This document shows, piece after piece, positions 1 to 8,930 of a stretch of DNA of 20,578 nucleotides. The stretch covers positions 1 through 20,578 of IMG/VR virus record IMGVR_UViG_3300028800_000350; one strand, written 5' to 3'. The first letter of the stretch is position 1. Each line of letters begins with the position of its first letter. A program made the position numbers and the translations under genes. A model generated the notes under the pieces. That model was not told the origin of the DNA. It ran no database searches and worked only from the letters and a program-made list of their open reading frames with translations. This DNA comes from a virus.

Positions 1-1899
1 GGTTACAGGTGGAATTACTTGACCATTAATATATATTCCTGCGGAAATATAAGGAATAGATGGTACTCCTGCCGCATTTTCAGCTATAATTTTTATTAAA
101 TAAGTCAGTCCCTTAGTAACTCCGTGAAGAGTATAAGAAGAATCTGGGGTAGAACCTGAGTAATTCCAGGTATTTCCGTTATCCGTACTATACCAAATCT
201 TATAGTCCCTAAAGAACATACTAGAGGCAGAACTAATTCCGACTGTTAAGTTGGATACAATGGACTTATCAGAGGCCACATAATACTGCTGAGTGATAGA
301 AGTTATATTAGGAAATGGCGGCGCATTAAGAGGGTTAGGAAGTGTGGTCAAATTTCCTGTGGGTTTAACACTACCAAAACTGTCGGTATATAGCGCGGGG
401 TTATACTCTCTACAAGTTACTTCTATAGCATCATCTTCCGACTCGGACATTTGCATTATGCGGAATTGTTTTCCTTGGAAATTACAGATATAATCATTTA
501 AGGAAACTATATCTCCAATAGTTCTGGTTAATGCTCTACGGTCTGTCTTAAACTTACACCAAGTAGTAGTAGTTGTGGCTTGATTTAGGTAAAACCAAGC
601 TAATCTACTAGCTTGTGACCAGTTAGTAATTCCGTATATATCAACTTCTTTAGTGAAGGGATAATCCCTAATATAAGTCGCCATTCTGGCCTGTGCCGCC
701 ACTTTAGCATACTCATAAGCGGGTTCTACATAAACAACGTGGACAATATCTGGTATTTCTTCTAAAGGACTCCACCATATTTGCAGGTCATTCATACTGT
801 CTTCATCAAAAACTTGGGTTACACTTCCTGGCTGTTCTACCATAATTCCATAAACTCCACTTTGATAAGTAGGGTATGCAGAACAAGTTCTCATCATATC
901 TACTAACCAATCTAGGCGGGATTTTCTCTCATCTAGGACAAAGTTTAAGGTAAAACGTTTTTGGTAACTTCCATCGGGGTTTCTGACGGTCTGGTCGCAA
1001 TATGCGGCGGCATTAATGAAGGATTGAATGTCTAATTGACTATAATCTAATCCGACTCCGTTATAACAGGTCAAGAAGTCAAAAATACACCAAGCAGGGT
1101 TATTACTCCATTGAACGGTATAGTGGTTAACGTCAGAATAAACTCTTACAAGTCTACCTTGTACTACAGCGGTTACGTTATAATCTCCATTTAACTGGTT
1201 GGTTGCTTGCGCTCCAAGAGCAACATAGGCATCATAATTTAATGGGCCTACTGTCATTAATCCACCAGGAACTATTGAGTCTACTCCTTGCCCCGGATTT
1301 CCTAAATAATAGTTGCACCAGGAAGTTGTTGCTTGACTAGTCCCACTCAGTAATAATGAAACAGGAGAATTGCAACAAGGAGTCCAGGCAACATCATCAA
1401 GGGTTCCCTGGTCAAAGGTGTTGCCTGGAATATCTGCTGTCCATCCTCCACCGAGTGTTATAATTTCTGAACCTAACTGGTCATAACTAGCCGCCCCATT
1501 TAAAGAGTGTGTCTGTCCGTTTGCATACAAATTAATTGTATTGCCGGTAACTTGAACTCTTGCATCGGAAAATATAGAGTTCCAGACTAATAAGGCGGCG
1601 GCATCCCCATTAATGGGAATATCATTTAGACGCACATCAGTAATTCCCTGTATAGGGCCATCACTGAAACTTACTAGTTTATACAACCATGTTTGGTCGG
1701 TACTAATTTCGCTCCACAGCATATTTCCCGCTACTTTTACCGTTCCATAAAGCAAAGGTATAGGTAAGGAGTTATCAATAGCTGTTTGTAGTTGTGCGCT
1801 ATAGGTAGGACTCTGCGAAGGGTTTGTCTGTTTGAATAACAGACTCATAATTAAACTTATCGCAAAACTTATAACAATTTCAAGTAATATTCCCGCCAT
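1..1899 (-). CDS. Central tail tip / host-specificity protein, gpJ-like (C-terminus cut by window edge)
   Basis: This frame stays open for 633 codons from ATG at 1899 to the left edge, so the C-terminus is missing. The start has AAAGGGGG about 11 nt upstream and overlaps the end of the NlpC/P60 gene by about 20 nt. Residues 2-22 are strongly hydrophobic. A beta-rich body follows, with a segment near PLLYGTVKVAG and GPIQGITDVRLND that resembles the N-terminal part of lambda J-type tail-tip proteins. The last visible part (YKIWYSTDNG, then GLTYLIKIIAENAAG) looks like a fibronectin-III domain. Being last in the order tape measure, M, L, K, J fits a tip protein that contacts the host. Lambda gpJ is about 1130 residues, so roughly half may lie outside the window. 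The family call rests on position plus weak motif likeness; receptor specificity cannot be read here. Confidence 0.75.
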   Translation of the reverse strand, partial: MAGILLEIVISFAISLIMSLLFKQTNPSQSPTYSAQLQTAIDNSLPIPLLYGTVKVAGNMLWSEISTDQTWLYKLVSFSDGPIQGITDVRLNDIPINGDAAALLVWNSIFSDARVQVTGNTINLYANGQTHSLNGAASYDQLGSEIITLGGGWTADIPGNTFDQGTLDDVAWTPCCNSPVSLLLSGTSQATTSWCNYYLGNPGQGVDSIVPGGLMTVGPLNYDAYVALGAQATNQLNGDYNVTAVVQGRLVRVYSDVNHYTVQWSNNPAWCIFDFLTCYNGVGLDYSQLDIQSFINAAAYCDQTVRNPDGSYQKRFTLNFVLDERKSRLDWLVDMMRTCSAYPTYQSGVYGIMVEQPGSVTQVFDEDSMNDLQIWWSPLEEIPDIVHVVYVEPAYEYAKVAAQARMATYIRDYPFTKEVDIYGITNWSQASRLAWFYLNQATTTTTWCKFKTDRRALTRTIGDIVSLNDYICNFQGKQFRIMQMSESEDDAIEVTCREYNPALYTDSFGSVKPTGNLTTLPNPLNAPPFPNITSITQQYYVASDKSIVSNLTVGISSASSMFFRDYKIWYSTDNGNTWNYSGSTPDSSYTLHGVTKGLTYLIKIIAENAAGVPSIPYISAGIYINGQVIPPVT

Positions 1900-2275
1900 T
1901 CCATCTATACCCCCTTTCTATCCTTTTCTCAAATAACTTGAATTTAACCATTTCCATTCCTCTTTTTTGAGTAGCATGGAGCATATCCCCATTTCCCAAA
2001 TATAGGGCAAAGTGGTATAGTCCTAACGGCATCGGCATTGTTACAAAATCCCCCGGCTGAAGTTGGTCTAATTCCACTCTTTCGCAGTACCTATCAAAGA
2101 GGGATAACATATAATCCCTCATTGACATTCCAACGGGACACCAATCAAAACGATGTCCTTTTTCTTCGGGAAAAGCCATATACATAGGTGCTAAACATCC
2201 AAGGGCTTTTCCGTTACAATCTAATTGTTGATATTTAATTCCCACGGTTTTTATTAATTCTTCTAAGTTAATCAT
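1880..2275 (-). CDS. NlpC/P60-like tail peptidase, gpK-like
   Basis: 131 residues. I place the start at ATG 2275, which overlaps the previous stop as TAATG (translational coupling). The longer open frame to 2347 would lie inside the upstream gene. Two cysteines occur early (YQQLDCNGKALGCLAP), either of which could be the nucleophile. Later, GDFVTMPM and YHFALYLGNGDMLHA match the NlpC/P60 pattern in which a histidine precedes a beta strand of the type YxGxG and a second His follows. Family members cut peptidoglycan cross-peptides. In siphophages this protein (lambda K) sits in the tail-tip operon and is thought to help local wall penetration or tip assembly. The gene lies between the gpL-like and gpJ-like genes, as in lambda. 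The protein is short and seems to lack the extra N-terminal JAB-type domain of lambda K. The catalytic cysteine assignment is uncertain. Confidence 0.7.
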   Translation of the reverse strand: MINLEELIKTVGIKYQQLDCNGKALGCLAPMYMAFPEEKGHRFDWCPVGMSMRDYMLSLFDRYCERVELDQLQPGDFVTMPMPLGLYHFALYLGNGDMLHATQKRGMEMVKFKLFEKRIERGYRWNGGNIT

Positions 2276-2991
2276 TATCTTATTACCATTGCTCTTGGTA
2301 CAGAAGGATGCCCTCCAAAGTTGGCAACATTTCCGTAAGCAATACATGTAGACATTACTCCATCACACGTAAGTTGCAATCCAGTAAATTTACATCTTTC
2401 ATCCATAAAGCTGTACTGACAGTTTACATCATAATTCATATTGGGGCTTTGCTCGTTAAAGTCCACAACACTTCTCTTTACTGACCATTGAAATTGGGAT
2501 GCGGTCATTTTAATCTCGTTCATTGCCCCACTAAAAACTACTACAGGGGCTTCTGCGGGGTAATCGGGGAAGTATTCTAAGATATTACATGGTCTGTTTA
2601 GGAGAACATTTCCCAAGTTTGCTACAATAGCTGACCACGTTTGCCACTTATTAGACATTTTAATGTCACATTTTTCTATTGAACCGTCAATATTAGTCTC
2701 TATCTTTCCCCTATCTATGTCTGCGGCAAAATATGTTAATCCTGCGCGGGTTGAATCGGCGTTATTAGAAGGTAAAACTAAATTCTGCACATCGTTTGCA
2801 ACAAAACGAAAGACATAATAATCTCCACTTGTTGATAGACCCTCACTTACTTGAAGATATTGACTTTGAATGTTTTGCATGGTTGCTAAAGGGACAGTAT
2901 CTTGTAATAAATAAATTTCCAATAACGTTCTAGTAGTAACCTGTGAAGTTTGTAGGCTATTTTGTATATCTGTTGGGATAATTCTTGGCAT
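2275..2991 (-). CDS. Minor tail tip protein, gpL-like (cysteine-rich C-terminus)
   Basis: 238 residues, start preceded by GGAGGAATATAG. The C-terminal third holds four spaced cysteines: CQYSFMDERC, LTCDG and STCIAYGNVANFGGHPSVP. This matches the pattern of lambda gpL-type tail tip proteins (C-x-Y-x(4)-C, then CD, then C followed by FGGxP), whose cysteines hold an iron-sulfur cluster in lambda. The N-terminal part (TSQVTTRTLLEIYLLQ, then VFRFVANDV) is like other tail-tip hub proteins of the DUF2163 type. Its place after the M-like gene and before the K-like gene supports the call. It should form part of the cone between the tape measure and gpJ. Cluster binding is inferred from cysteine spacing only. 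Confidence 0.75.
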   Translation of the reverse strand: MPRIIPTDIQNSLQTSQVTTRTLLEIYLLQDTVPLATMQNIQSQYLQVSEGLSTSGDYYVFRFVANDVQNLVLPSNNADSTRAGLTYFAADIDRGKIETNIDGSIEKCDIKMSNKWQTWSAIVANLGNVLLNRPCNILEYFPDYPAEAPVVVFSGAMNEIKMTASQFQWSVKRSVVDFNEQSPNMNYDVNCQYSFMDERCKFTGLQLTCDGVMSTCIAYGNVANFGGHPSVPRAMVIR

Positions 2992-3003
2992 CTATATTCC
3001 TCC

Positions 3004-3429
3004 TTAACTAAACACTTGCATTATTGGAATTTTAAAGGTTGCATAACCCATTTCCATCACGGCGTATTCTGGTTTATCCGTATCAAAACGGACTAAATAT
3101 TGTTGGTTATTTCCCCCGGTTGCCACTCCATCTATAGAACTACTCCAAGTCCAATAAAACGACACTTTCTTACCCATACATCTAGTGAAAAATGCGTCAA
3201 AGTTAGAAAGGATAGAAGGGGTCTTAGCAAATTCCAAGACCCAACTTCTACGTGGAGCACTCCATTGGTTTCGTCTTTGTTCGTTACCTGAGAAGTGCTC
3301 ATCTACTAGAGTTTTAAACTCCGTGGAGTTGTTGTAGGTGTGTAAACACTTGCATCCACAAGTAATAGAAGTGGTTAAGGGGGTAGAGGTATTAAAAGCT
3401 AAATTCTGCGAAGTATCTAATGTATCCAT
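3004..3429 (-). CDS. Distal tail protein, gpM-like
   Basis: 141 residues. The ATG at 3429 overlaps the tape-measure stop by one base (TAATG), so translation is coupled. The sequence contains RRNQWSAPRRSWVLEF, FDAFFTRCMGKKVSFYW and YLVRFDTD. This is typical of small phage tail proteins that follow the tape measure (lambda M / DUF2460-like), with an aromatic W-x-FxW core and a beta-sandwich fold. It likely forms the ring between the tail tube and the tip hub. An N-terminal CGCKC cluster is unusual and could form disulfides or bind metal; I cannot tell. Gene order is the strongest support. Confidence 0.65.
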   Translation of the reverse strand: MDTLDTSQNLAFNTSTPLTTSITCGCKCLHTYNNSTEFKTLVDEHFSGNEQRRNQWSAPRRSWVLEFAKTPSILSNFDAFFTRCMGKKVSFYWTWSSSIDGVATGGNNQQYLVRFDTDKPEYAVMEMGYATFKIPIMQVFS

Positions 3430-6400
3430 TAGTTACCCATCACCGCCCTTCTTAAAACTGAACGTGTAACTGAATCACTCATAAATGATTCCAGCATTTT
3501 TTGCTTGAATGTTGGGAAGTGTTGCTCAAACATTTTTTGGTTGGTTGCGGGGTCAAGACTTTGGAACTGAGGACTCATATTAACACTGTAGTTGTTAGTG
3601 TTATTAGAACTTCCTCCACCGCCTCCTCCTGCTAATCCTCCTGCGGCAAACTTCATAGTAGGGACATTTCCTTGTGGAACCTGTCCTTTATTTAATTGCT
3701 CAAAGAAGTTGGGGCCGAACTTTCTTACTGCGGCGGCTGTCATTACAAACTCTCCATTTGAAAGGTTTGCAGGAATACTATCAGAGGTTCCTGTACCTGG
3801 GCCACTAATTAATCCTCCACCGGCTTTAGTCACCCCTCCCCCCATAAATGACATACTAGCCATTGCCGCGGCCGCCTGTAAAGCGGCATCATTTAAAAGT
3901 TTCATGGTAGCTACAAGAGTAACCATTGTTGAGTTCATAGCTTCTAAAGTAGCTTGCTGTGTTGCGGCGGTAGTTTTTTCTTCGGTATTAGCGGCTTGGT
4001 CTGTGGCAGTTTTTGTCTTTGTAACTGTATCAGAAAGTTTGGTTGAGGCCGTTGTAGCCTTTGTTGCAGTATCCATTTGGGTTAATGAAGTGGAGAACTT
4101 CTTCATTCCACTATCTAGTTGAGGAGCCATAGAATTAGTTATTCTATTCTGTGCTGTACCTATAGTTCCAGCTAAAGCACTTCCGCTTGGGCTGGAACTA
4201 CTTCCGCCACTCATTATTCCTCCCAGAGATTTTGCCAAATTTGCAATCTGCTTTTTCAACATATTAGTTAATTGAGTCGAAATATCTTGAATAAGCATTT
4301 TATTCATTTCTTCAAGTATAGACCTAAAAAGGTCTTTAAATGCTTTTTCTATTCGGTTGGTTCCATGCTCTAAGTCTTCAAAGAATTTTTCAAATCCTGT
4401 GGTAAGTGCATTGGTTAACCTAGTAGTTATATCGTCTATAATATCTTGCTGTTTTTTAAGTTCTAAAGTAATTTTATCCACATTTTGTACTGCTTTTGGG
4501 TCATCCATTGCCAACGCATATTGTTTAGCTAAAGGAATAAGTGCTTGCATTTGGGCGAGGAATTTCTGTCTTATTTGGTAGGTTCTCTCTTCTATTGCAA
4601 GTTTATTTCCCTCATCTTTTATCTCTTCTTCTGCTATTGCCTTTTCCATTTGAATTTTTAATTGGTCAATATCATACAATACTTGGTCATATTTAGCTTT
4701 AGCCATAGCCATTGCTAGTCCCTTTTCATCAAGTCCAAGTTGAGTCTTTAATCCAGCAATAATTTTTTCTTGTCTAGCAATTTCAGCAGTATCGTTTCTA
4801 GTAGTGGCGTCTCCTAGTTCTATTGCGGCTGAAGCTAAGTCTCTCTTGGCACTAGAAATATCCCCGCCATATTTTTTATTGGCTTCTAATTCTTCCGCCT
4901 CTTTAATATGGCCTAGACGTTTTGCTTCTTCAATGTTTAACTTTTCTACCTTATCAGATATTCCAGTAATGTACTTATCATACTTTTCTAACTCGGCGTT
5001 ATAGGCTTTGTGTGCTTCAGTTTCTTTTATCTTTAATTGGGCGTTTACATCGGCTAATTGCCCTTCTTGGTTGCTTTTGTCTTTTCCCTCTGGAAGACTA
5101 TTCATTCTATCTTCAATAATCTTTTTCTTTAATTGGAGTGCTAATTGTTCGGCGTTATTCATCTGCTCAATGTTTCTCAGACGTTTTTCGTAGTATGTTG
5201 ATGCTCCAATTTCATGCCTTTTATACTGCAACTCTAGCTCATCATTTTCACGTTTTAATTCGGCAATTTGCATCTTTGCAATGTCTTCTGCTTCTTTAAT
5301 TGCGGCCTTTTCAGCGGCATTATCAGCGGCTCCTGCTCCCTTATCCTTGGCATCTTTTTGGAACTTAGCCATTAATCCTTCTGGACTTATAGCTTTGATT
5401 AGGTTTTCCATGCTGAACATTTCTTTTACCTGGGACATGTCTCCCTTAACGCTCTCATAGAATTTGCTAAAAGCTGTTCCCATTCTATTAAATCCTTGGG
5501 ACGCTTTTAGGGAGGCATCTGCACTCTGCTCTACTGCCGCAGAAAATTCCCTTATAGCATCTTTTCCATTAGAAAACCAATTAGACATTTCTTTAAACGC
5601 ATTTCCCCCGAATTTATCTGGCAAGAAACTTCCTATGCCTGCAATTTTAGAGAATCCCTCTAGTATATAGGCAAACATGTTAGCAAAAACAACTACTATT
5701 CCACTAACTACAAATTTTATCCCCGTAGCAAGTGCTTCCATAGCGCCTAATGCAAACTCTTTAACATCATCCCAATGTCTTGCAAATTCTACTAATAGGC
5801 CAATGGCTACAACTATTACTCCAATAATTATCATTACCTTGGCGTATAAAAGAATCTGCGCTCCTACTTGTCCCATTGTTGCGGCAAAGTCGGCCCATCT
5901 CATAACAATTAATGCTTTTAATGCTCCAGTTCCCATCATACACGCATACATAAAATCACTAAGAGCTACGGCTATTTTTGACGTTCCTGCTAGGAACTCC
6001 AATACATTAACGGCGGCTAAATATAGGGCAAAAGTTGCAAGTAAAGGACACACTATTGCCAGATTGTTATTTAGCACGTCAATAAATCCTGCAACAATCT
6101 CTAAGGCTCCCGCCATTATATAAATTATCCCCGCAATTGCTGGAGAAAATGCGGCTCCCATAGCATTTGCTACATTCCATAAAAGGACTATTCCAGAACT
6201 AATTACATCCCAAAGACCTTTAAATATAGGAAGTAGTGTCATTACTACTGCTTTTATTGCGCCCCAAATTTCCATAACAACTTGTGCCGCTTTTCTAAAA
6301 GCATTTACGGCTTCATCCTTTAAATGGAACTCTTCAACAGAGCCAGCTTCGTGTACTGTTCCGTCTGCATCCTTAGTATCTTCTTTATAGGTCTTAATAA

Positions 6401-7622
6401 CGAAAAACCAATCCTGTACCGCTTTCATTTCTTTCTTTAATCCAGCGTATAGGGATTCAAATGCTCTCTCTTGAACCTGTTGTATTCCGTCAGTGATGTT
6501 AGACATAATACCCATCATGGTTCCAGCGGTTTCTCTTGCGGCAATTTGGTATCCTTTCATTCTTTCTTCTAAGAATGCGTATACCCCTCCTGCTTTGGTC
6601 TTAGCATCTTGAATGTCCTTGGCATTTAGTCCAAGTACTCCAGCAAGCATCGAACGCTCTCCACCGCCTGTAGCGGCTCCCATAAGAACGCTACGAACTT
6701 CTCTAGCTAATTGCTGTGAGGAGAATCCTAACGTCTTTCCTGCTTGTACTGCCATGACTGTGAACTTCTCGGCTTCCTTAATAGTCATTCCAACCTGTGC
6801 GGCTGGCCCAATTACTTCTTGAAATCCAAGCATCAACTCCGCTACGGTGGCGTGTGATTCAATAGCGGCTTGTTTCATGTCTATTAGAATCTGCTGTGCC
6901 ATTCCCAATGAACGAACAAAAGGAACGTCTTGTCCTCCCTGTTGGAAGGATGAAGTTATAACAGCGGCAACTCCATACATAGTTGTTTCCATCTGTTTAG
7001 CAAACTTTATTCCCGGTTCAAATATTCCCGCAATTTCTCTTCCAAGGAACTCTACGAAAGAGCGGATAATATAGGTCTGAACGGCAAACTGTTTGAAAGA
7101 TTCTACTAACCCGTAAGAACGAGAGGTAGTTCTATCTAATTCCCCGCCCATTCCTCTTAGACTTGAAATACCATTAGTAAAACTGGAGTTCATTTGAGTT
7201 CCAAGTGCATTAATTGCAGTACCTAGAAACTGAGTATTACGGACATTAGATTCAAGTAGTCCGTCAAATGCTTTTAGGACATTACCCGTCATTTTTGTCA
7301 TGTTTCCAGTATTAGTAGAGATGTTTCTAGCTACATTAGCAAGTGTAACGGGGGTCTTGCCAATAACTCCTTGCATTCTTTCCATAGCATACATTGATTC
7401 TAGCGCGGATTCTTCTATTGCGCCCTTCATTGCTCTAGCTTCTGCGGCTACTTGCGCAAAACTTCCTCCCATACTTCCTGTACTGGACTTTACCCCATCT
7501 TCCAGGGTTTCTACTGTCCCTTGCACGTTTTTTAACATACTCGTAGCATCTTGTAAAGCACTCTTTAGACCACTAATATCAGCTACTAACTGGACAAGTA
7601 ACTCTCCATCTCTTATTTCCAT
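3429..7622 (-). CDS. Tail tape measure protein
   Basis: 1397 residues, by far the largest gene, directly after the tail chaperone frameshift pair. The N-terminal about 350 residues carry the typical minor-tail/TMP part (QFAVQTYIIRSFVEFLGREI, then a helical alpha-rich region). Hydrophobic helices, probably membrane-active, lie at about residues 455-545 and 590-655. A long charged coiled-coil stretch runs from about 750 to 1060. After that come S/T/A-rich linkers and a Gly-rich turn (AGGGLISGPGTGTSDSIP, then AAGGLAGGGGGG). The GPGTxxSDSIPxxLSxGEFVxxA motif near residue 1280 is common in the C-terminal part of TMPs. Using the usual rule of about 0.15 nm per residue, the tail would be near 200 nm. 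The start has GGTGGTGAG upstream. Confidence 0.95.
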   Translation of the reverse strand: MEIRDGELLVQLVADISGLKSALQDATSMLKNVQGTVETLEDGVKSSTGSMGGSFAQVAAEARAMKGAIEESALESMYAMERMQGVIGKTPVTLANVARNISTNTGNMTKMTGNVLKAFDGLLESNVRNTQFLGTAINALGTQMNSSFTNGISSLRGMGGELDRTTSRSYGLVESFKQFAVQTYIIRSFVEFLGREIAGIFEPGIKFAKQMETTMYGVAAVITSSFQQGGQDVPFVRSLGMAQQILIDMKQAAIESHATVAELMLGFQEVIGPAAQVGMTIKEAEKFTVMAVQAGKTLGFSSQQLAREVRSVLMGAATGGGERSMLAGVLGLNAKDIQDAKTKAGGVYAFLEERMKGYQIAARETAGTMMGIMSNITDGIQQVQERAFESLYAGLKKEMKAVQDWFFVIKTYKEDTKDADGTVHEAGSVEEFHLKDEAVNAFRKAAQVVMEIWGAIKAVVMTLLPIFKGLWDVISSGIVLLWNVANAMGAAFSPAIAGIIYIMAGALEIVAGFIDVLNNNLAIVCPLLATFALYLAAVNVLEFLAGTSKIAVALSDFMYACMMGTGALKALIVMRWADFAATMGQVGAQILLYAKVMIIIGVIVVAIGLLVEFARHWDDVKEFALGAMEALATGIKFVVSGIVVVFANMFAYILEGFSKIAGIGSFLPDKFGGNAFKEMSNWFSNGKDAIREFSAAVEQSADASLKASQGFNRMGTAFSKFYESVKGDMSQVKEMFSMENLIKAISPEGLMAKFQKDAKDKGAGAADNAAEKAAIKEAEDIAKMQIAELKRENDELELQYKRHEIGASTYYEKRLRNIEQMNNAEQLALQLKKKIIEDRMNSLPEGKDKSNQEGQLADVNAQLKIKETEAHKAYNAELEKYDKYITGISDKVEKLNIEEAKRLGHIKEAEELEANKKYGGDISSAKRDLASAAIELGDATTRNDTAEIARQEKIIAGLKTQLGLDEKGLAMAMAKAKYDQVLYDIDQLKIQMEKAIAEEEIKDEGNKLAIEERTYQIRQKFLAQMQALIPLAKQYALAMDDPKAVQNVDKITLELKKQQDIIDDITTRLTNALTTGFEKFFEDLEHGTNRIEKAFKDLFRSILEEMNKMLIQDISTQLTNMLKKQIANLAKSLGGIMSGGSSSSPSGSALAGTIGTAQNRITNSMAPQLDSGMKKFSTSLTQMDTATKATTASTKLSDTVTKTKTATDQAANTEEKTTAATQQATLEAMNSTMVTLVATMKLLNDAALQAAAAMASMSFMGGGVTKAGGGLISGPGTGTSDSIPANLSNGEFVMTAAAVRKFGPNFFEQLNKGQVPQGNVPTMKFAAGGLAGGGGGGSSNNTNNYSVNMSPQFQSLDPATNQKMFEQHFPTFKQKMLESFMSDSVTRSVLRRAVMGN

Positions 7623-7661
7623 AAACTCACCACCCTATAATCATAATAAAAAAGGAAGAGT

Positions 7662-8239
7662 TTAGCGTTTTGCCCACGCTAATGCCTCTTCCAACGTTAA
7701 TTTCTTTGCTTCTTTTTTCGGCTGATTTTCTTCTTCTGAATCTGGATTATTCAATTTATTGTGAACCCCTAATAGTGCAAATAATTTTCGCGGGGTTATT
7801 CTCCAAAACTCTTCTTCCCTCATCAACAATACTACTGTTCCAATATAATAAAATTTTGACCAATCCCATCCCCCGTTTTCAAGTTTTTCAACTTCGGGGG
7901 AGTTTAGTTTCCCTCAGTGTCAGCTTTGGCTTGTTCGGGCAACGCCGAAGCAATTGCCTTAGTTAGAGCATCAGCTACGGATTGCATGTCATTAAGTCCT
8001 ACAAGGCTTCCCACTTTCTTGGGTGTCAATGTTTCGTCTTCGTGAACTAATCCTGCCCAAAGAATAGAAATAATTCCTTTTAGTTTTCCGCTCTCTAGTA
8101 CCTTCATTGCTTCTTCAATAGTTCCAAACTGTTCTTCAAGTTCGGCAAAAGCGTTCAAATCATATATGATAGTACGTTTTTTATCTAAATCTATTGTTAC
8201 TTTCTCCGGTTTAATTTTGCGTAGTGCGTTACTAGCCAT
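7662..8239 (-). CDS. Tail assembly chaperone long form gpGT (programmed -1 frameshift product)
   Basis: The upstream 111-codon gene ends GAG GGA AAC TAA. Slipping back one base at GGGAAAC (7907-7913) opens a second frame that runs 81 codons to the TAA at 7662, giving a fusion of about 192 residues. The added part contains WDWSKFYYIGTVVLL, EEEFWRITPRKLFALLG and TLEEALAWAKR, which is the familiar T-domain pattern of siphophage tail chaperones. The heptamer fits X XXY YYZ in the zero frame. A strong hairpin (7870-7900) begins six bases downstream. Nearly all long-tailed phages make G and GT this way just before the tape measure. The GT tail recruits major tail protein to the tape measure. The downstream frame has no good start or ribosome binding site of its own. 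Confidence 0.9.
7870..7900 (-). promoter_or_regulatory. Frameshift-stimulating hairpin
   Basis: CCCCCG and CGGGGG (six G/C pairs) enclose a second small stem AAGTT/AACTT. The base of the hairpin is six bases 3' of the slippery heptamer, the spacing expected for a stimulatory structure. It is the most GC-rich run in this AT-rich part. Confidence 0.8.
7904..8239 (-). CDS. Tail assembly chaperone short form (gpG-like)
   Basis: 111 residues, ATG at 8239 after GGAGGGAATTATAAC. The sequence (TIDLDKKRTIIYDLNAFAELEEQFGTIEEAM, then ILWAGLVHEDETLTPKKVGSLV) is the recognisable small helical tail chaperone: a beta strand at the N-terminus, an AELEE helix and an LWAGL helix. It binds the tape measure during tail assembly and is absent from the mature virion. 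It follows the major tail protein and precedes the tape measure, which is the standard place. Its last codons form the slippery site for the longer product. A terminator and a possible promoter lie between it and the major tail protein gene. Confidence 0.9.
   Translation of the reverse strand: MASNALRKIKPEKVTIDLDKKRTIIYDLNAFAELEEQFGTIEEAMKVLESGKLKGIISILWAGLVHEDETLTPKKVGSLVGLNDMQSVADALTKAIASALPEQAKADTEGN
7907..7913 (-). promoter_or_regulatory. -1 ribosomal frameshift slippery heptamer GGGAAAC
   Basis: On the minus strand the zero-frame codons GGA AAC are preceded by G, giving the canonical heptamer G GGA AAC directly before the TAA stop. Both slipped codons (GGG, AAA) can re-pair in the -1 frame. 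Confidence 0.88.
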
Positions 8240-8277
8240 GTTATAATTCCCTCCATATTACTTTGTAAGTCAATATA

Positions 8278-8306
8278 ATATTACCACACTTTTGCGCGAA
8301 TTGCAA
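8278..8306 (-). promoter_or_regulatory. Possible promoter for tail chaperone/tape measure genes
   Basis: On the minus strand TTGCAA (8301-8306) and TAATAT (8278-8283) are 17 bases apart, each matching four of six consensus bases. They lie just after a terminator and about 40 bases before the gpG start. A second AT-rich hexamer TATTAT is nearby. Suggestive only. Confidence 0.3.
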
Positions 8307-8338
8307 CAAAAAAATAAAGGCGGAAATTAATCCGCCTC
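8307..8338 (-). terminator. Rho-independent terminator after the major tail protein gene
   Basis: On the minus strand AGGCGGA and TCCGCCT pair (7 bp, 318-324 with 331-337 of the 8000s) around a 6-base loop. They are followed by TTTATTTTTTTG. It starts seven bases after the major tail protein stop codon. It would reduce expression of the tape measure part relative to the capsid and major tail genes. Confidence 0.85.
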
Positions 8339-8344
8339 AATGCC

Positions 8345-8911
8345 TTAAACTATAGCTGTTTTAGTTTCGTTAATAACAATGTCGAACCATGATTGGTTTG
8401 ACTGACAGGGTACAGCAAGTCCTTTAACTTTCTGAACTCCGAAGTTACCGGAAGCGTCATTTATCTCTACAGGTGGTAGGTCGGTTGCTTTAACTTTGTA
8501 GAGAATAACGTGAGCATCCCCAATTCCTGCGCCAGCGTAAGTCCACTGACCCTCAATCTTCCAGTAAGGAGGAGTGTTGTTAAGTCCAGTTAGACTATAC
8601 TTTGTAATCTGGTTAGGAGTTGTTCCAGAAGCTGTAATGCTTCCTCCTACCATAACAACATAAGCGTCTAAGGAAAGTTCCCCAAACTCAAAGTCGCATT
8701 CAATCTCTAAAGTTCTTTGGTAAACATCTAATAGCAAGCTATCTCCATGCAATTTCTTTGTGTCGGTCTTAGGTGCAATGTTTAACTTTGTAATTGCAGG
8801 AATGTCTACTGAAGAAGAGTATGTTGGAGAACCACTACTATCTGTTAGTAGTTGCGCAATTTTTGTGTCGGATAACTCTATCAGTCTAATATTGTCTACA
8901 GGTAACGCCAT
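8345..8911 (-). CDS. Major tail protein
   Basis: 188 residues with AAGGGGGAAATAG before the ATG. Beta-rich, with the feel of siphophage tube proteins: ITKLNIAPKTDTKKLHGDSLLLDVYQ gives the alternating polar/hydrophobic N-terminal strand with a loop. DVYQRTLEIECDFEFGELSLDAYVVMVGG is the central tube-forming sheet, where a helix (LDAYVVM) follows a strand. It sits after the tail terminator and before the chaperones and tape measure, and a terminator follows it directly, as expected for a highly expressed tube protein. No C-terminal Ig-like extension is present. Its identity rests on context and fold pattern rather than a specific signature. Confidence 0.8.
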   Translation of the reverse strand: MALPVDNIRLIELSDTKIAQLLTDSSGSPTYSSSVDIPAITKLNIAPKTDTKKLHGDSLLLDVYQRTLEIECDFEFGELSLDAYVVMVGGSITASGTTPNQITKYSLTGLNNTPPYWKIEGQWTYAGAGIGDAHVILYKVKATDLPPVEINDASGNFGVQKVKGLAVPCQSNQSWFDIVINETKTAIV

Positions 8912-8930
8912 TTTCTATTTCCCCCTTCAA

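Noticed and set aside
3592-4122. 176-codon plus-strand frame opposite the tape measure, and the 148-codon one at 5677-6123
   Set aside because: Antisense shadows of the tape measure gene; Ala/Pro/Ile-rich, with no own ribosome binding site or family likeness.
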